DNA from: Frigidibacter sp. ROC022
Lineage (GTDB): Bacteria; Pseudomonadota; Alphaproteobacteria; Rhodobacterales; Rhodobacteraceae
Reading direction: 5' to 3'
Length of the DNA: 33,795 nt
Assembly (NCBI RefSeq): GCF_024723735.1
Contig: NZ_JANQDU010000010.1
Location: 1 to 33,795 of the forward strand
Under the pieces are notes generated by a model. It was not told where the DNA came from and made no database searches. It saw nothing but the letters and a program-made list of their open reading frames with translations. Position numbers and translations under genes: made by a program. Positions 33,500-33,795 of this stretch are shown piece after piece (within the stretch, counting starts at the first letter, position 1; every line of letters starts with the position of its first letter).

Positions 33500-33795
33500 T
33501 CAGAAGAAGTTGTAGTCGTGATGGACAAAGGCGTCGTCGAAGCCTGACCCCTCCGAGGTCATGCCGGCGTCGAGGGCGGCGGCATGCAAGCTGTAGATGT
33601 CGCTATCTGTCCACGATGCCGCTGTACTGCCATTGCCTTCGCCTGAAGAGGGTTGCGCGGCGCTCAGTTGATCGTCGACGTAGAGAGAGACATCGCCCAA
33701 TCCATATGTGCTATATGTGCTCGGGGCGGCTTTATCGAGGATCGGGTTAAGAACCAGAAATGTCGAGTGCACGGGTGGCGAGACCAACTCGGAGG
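33500..33795 (-). CDS. C-terminus of probable type I secreted protein (partial)
   Basis: The frame is open to the window edge, so the start is missing; 97 residues are visible. It is acidic and rich in Ser, Ala, Gly and Tyr, with VSLYVDDQLSAAQPSSGEGN and the ending DDAFVHHDYNFF. A glycine/serine-rich acidic end finishing in a few hydrophobic and aromatic residues is typical of non-cleaved type I secretion signals. Together with the exporter genes next to it, this suggests the substrate. The rest of the protein, for example RTX or adhesin repeats, lies outside the window, so its function cannot be named. Confidence 0.6.
   Translation of the reverse strand, partial: SELVSPPVHSTFLVLNPILDKAAPSTYSTYGLGDVSLYVDDQLSAAQPSSGEGNGSTAASWTDSDIYSLHAAALDAGMTSEGSGFDDAFVHHDYNFF

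Overview
The window looks like part of a Rhodobacteraceae (Alphaproteobacteria) extrachromosomal replicon, either a plasmid or a chromid. It is GC-rich. It carries a VPLPA-CTERM/XrtD exosortase system typical of that family, two plasmid replication initiators with iterons, a ParA partition module, and a large surface-polysaccharide gene set. Taxonomy and plasmid status are inferred from gene content. No database search was possible.

Left part (1-9350): polysaccharide assembly. A minus-strand operon encodes an ExeA-type ATPase, a Wzz-like chain-length protein and a BY-kinase-like ATPase. The two junctions are a TGATG overlap and a 22-bp gap. Divergent from it on the plus strand lie a PrsT-like TPR lipoprotein, a Wza-type export protein, an outer-membrane beta-barrel protein and an acyltransferase. 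This set resembles the loci usually linked to exosortase A. No XrtA is present; the exosortase that follows (9495-11099) is an XrtD/EpsI fusion. Two of its likely VPLPA-CTERM substrates follow (11086-13279), and a third lies at 23239-23847.

Middle part (13572-20105): a rhomboid protease, a 26-bp tRNA-Ser 3'-end scar and a GT4 glycosyltransferase, then the replication core. The core consists of a small ribbon-helix-helix-like partition protein, ParA, an array of 11-bp repeats (candidate centromere), a Rep_3-type initiator with five tandem 21-bp iterons downstream, and a convergent RPA-type RepA with seven CGTGATTTCACCCAC iterons upstream. This is a composite two-initiator replicon. The first origin is packed with GANTC (CcrM) sites, 16 in 223 bp, which is the most striking signal in the window.

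Right part (20106-33795): an ExoY-like sugar transferase and a small membrane protein, then a decayed stretch of about 1.8 kb with an IS30 transposase tail. After that come a VPLPA-CTERM protein, ManC, two GT2 glycosyltransferases and a second ExoY-like sugar transferase. The window ends with a complete type I secretion system (TolC, HlyD and ABC proteins) and the 3' end of a probable secreted substrate cut by the window edge.

Taken together the genes would make a mannose-containing surface polysaccharide, regulate its chain length, export it, sort VPLPA-CTERM proteins through the membrane, and secrete a type I adhesin or enzyme. This is a plausible attachment or biofilm replicon.
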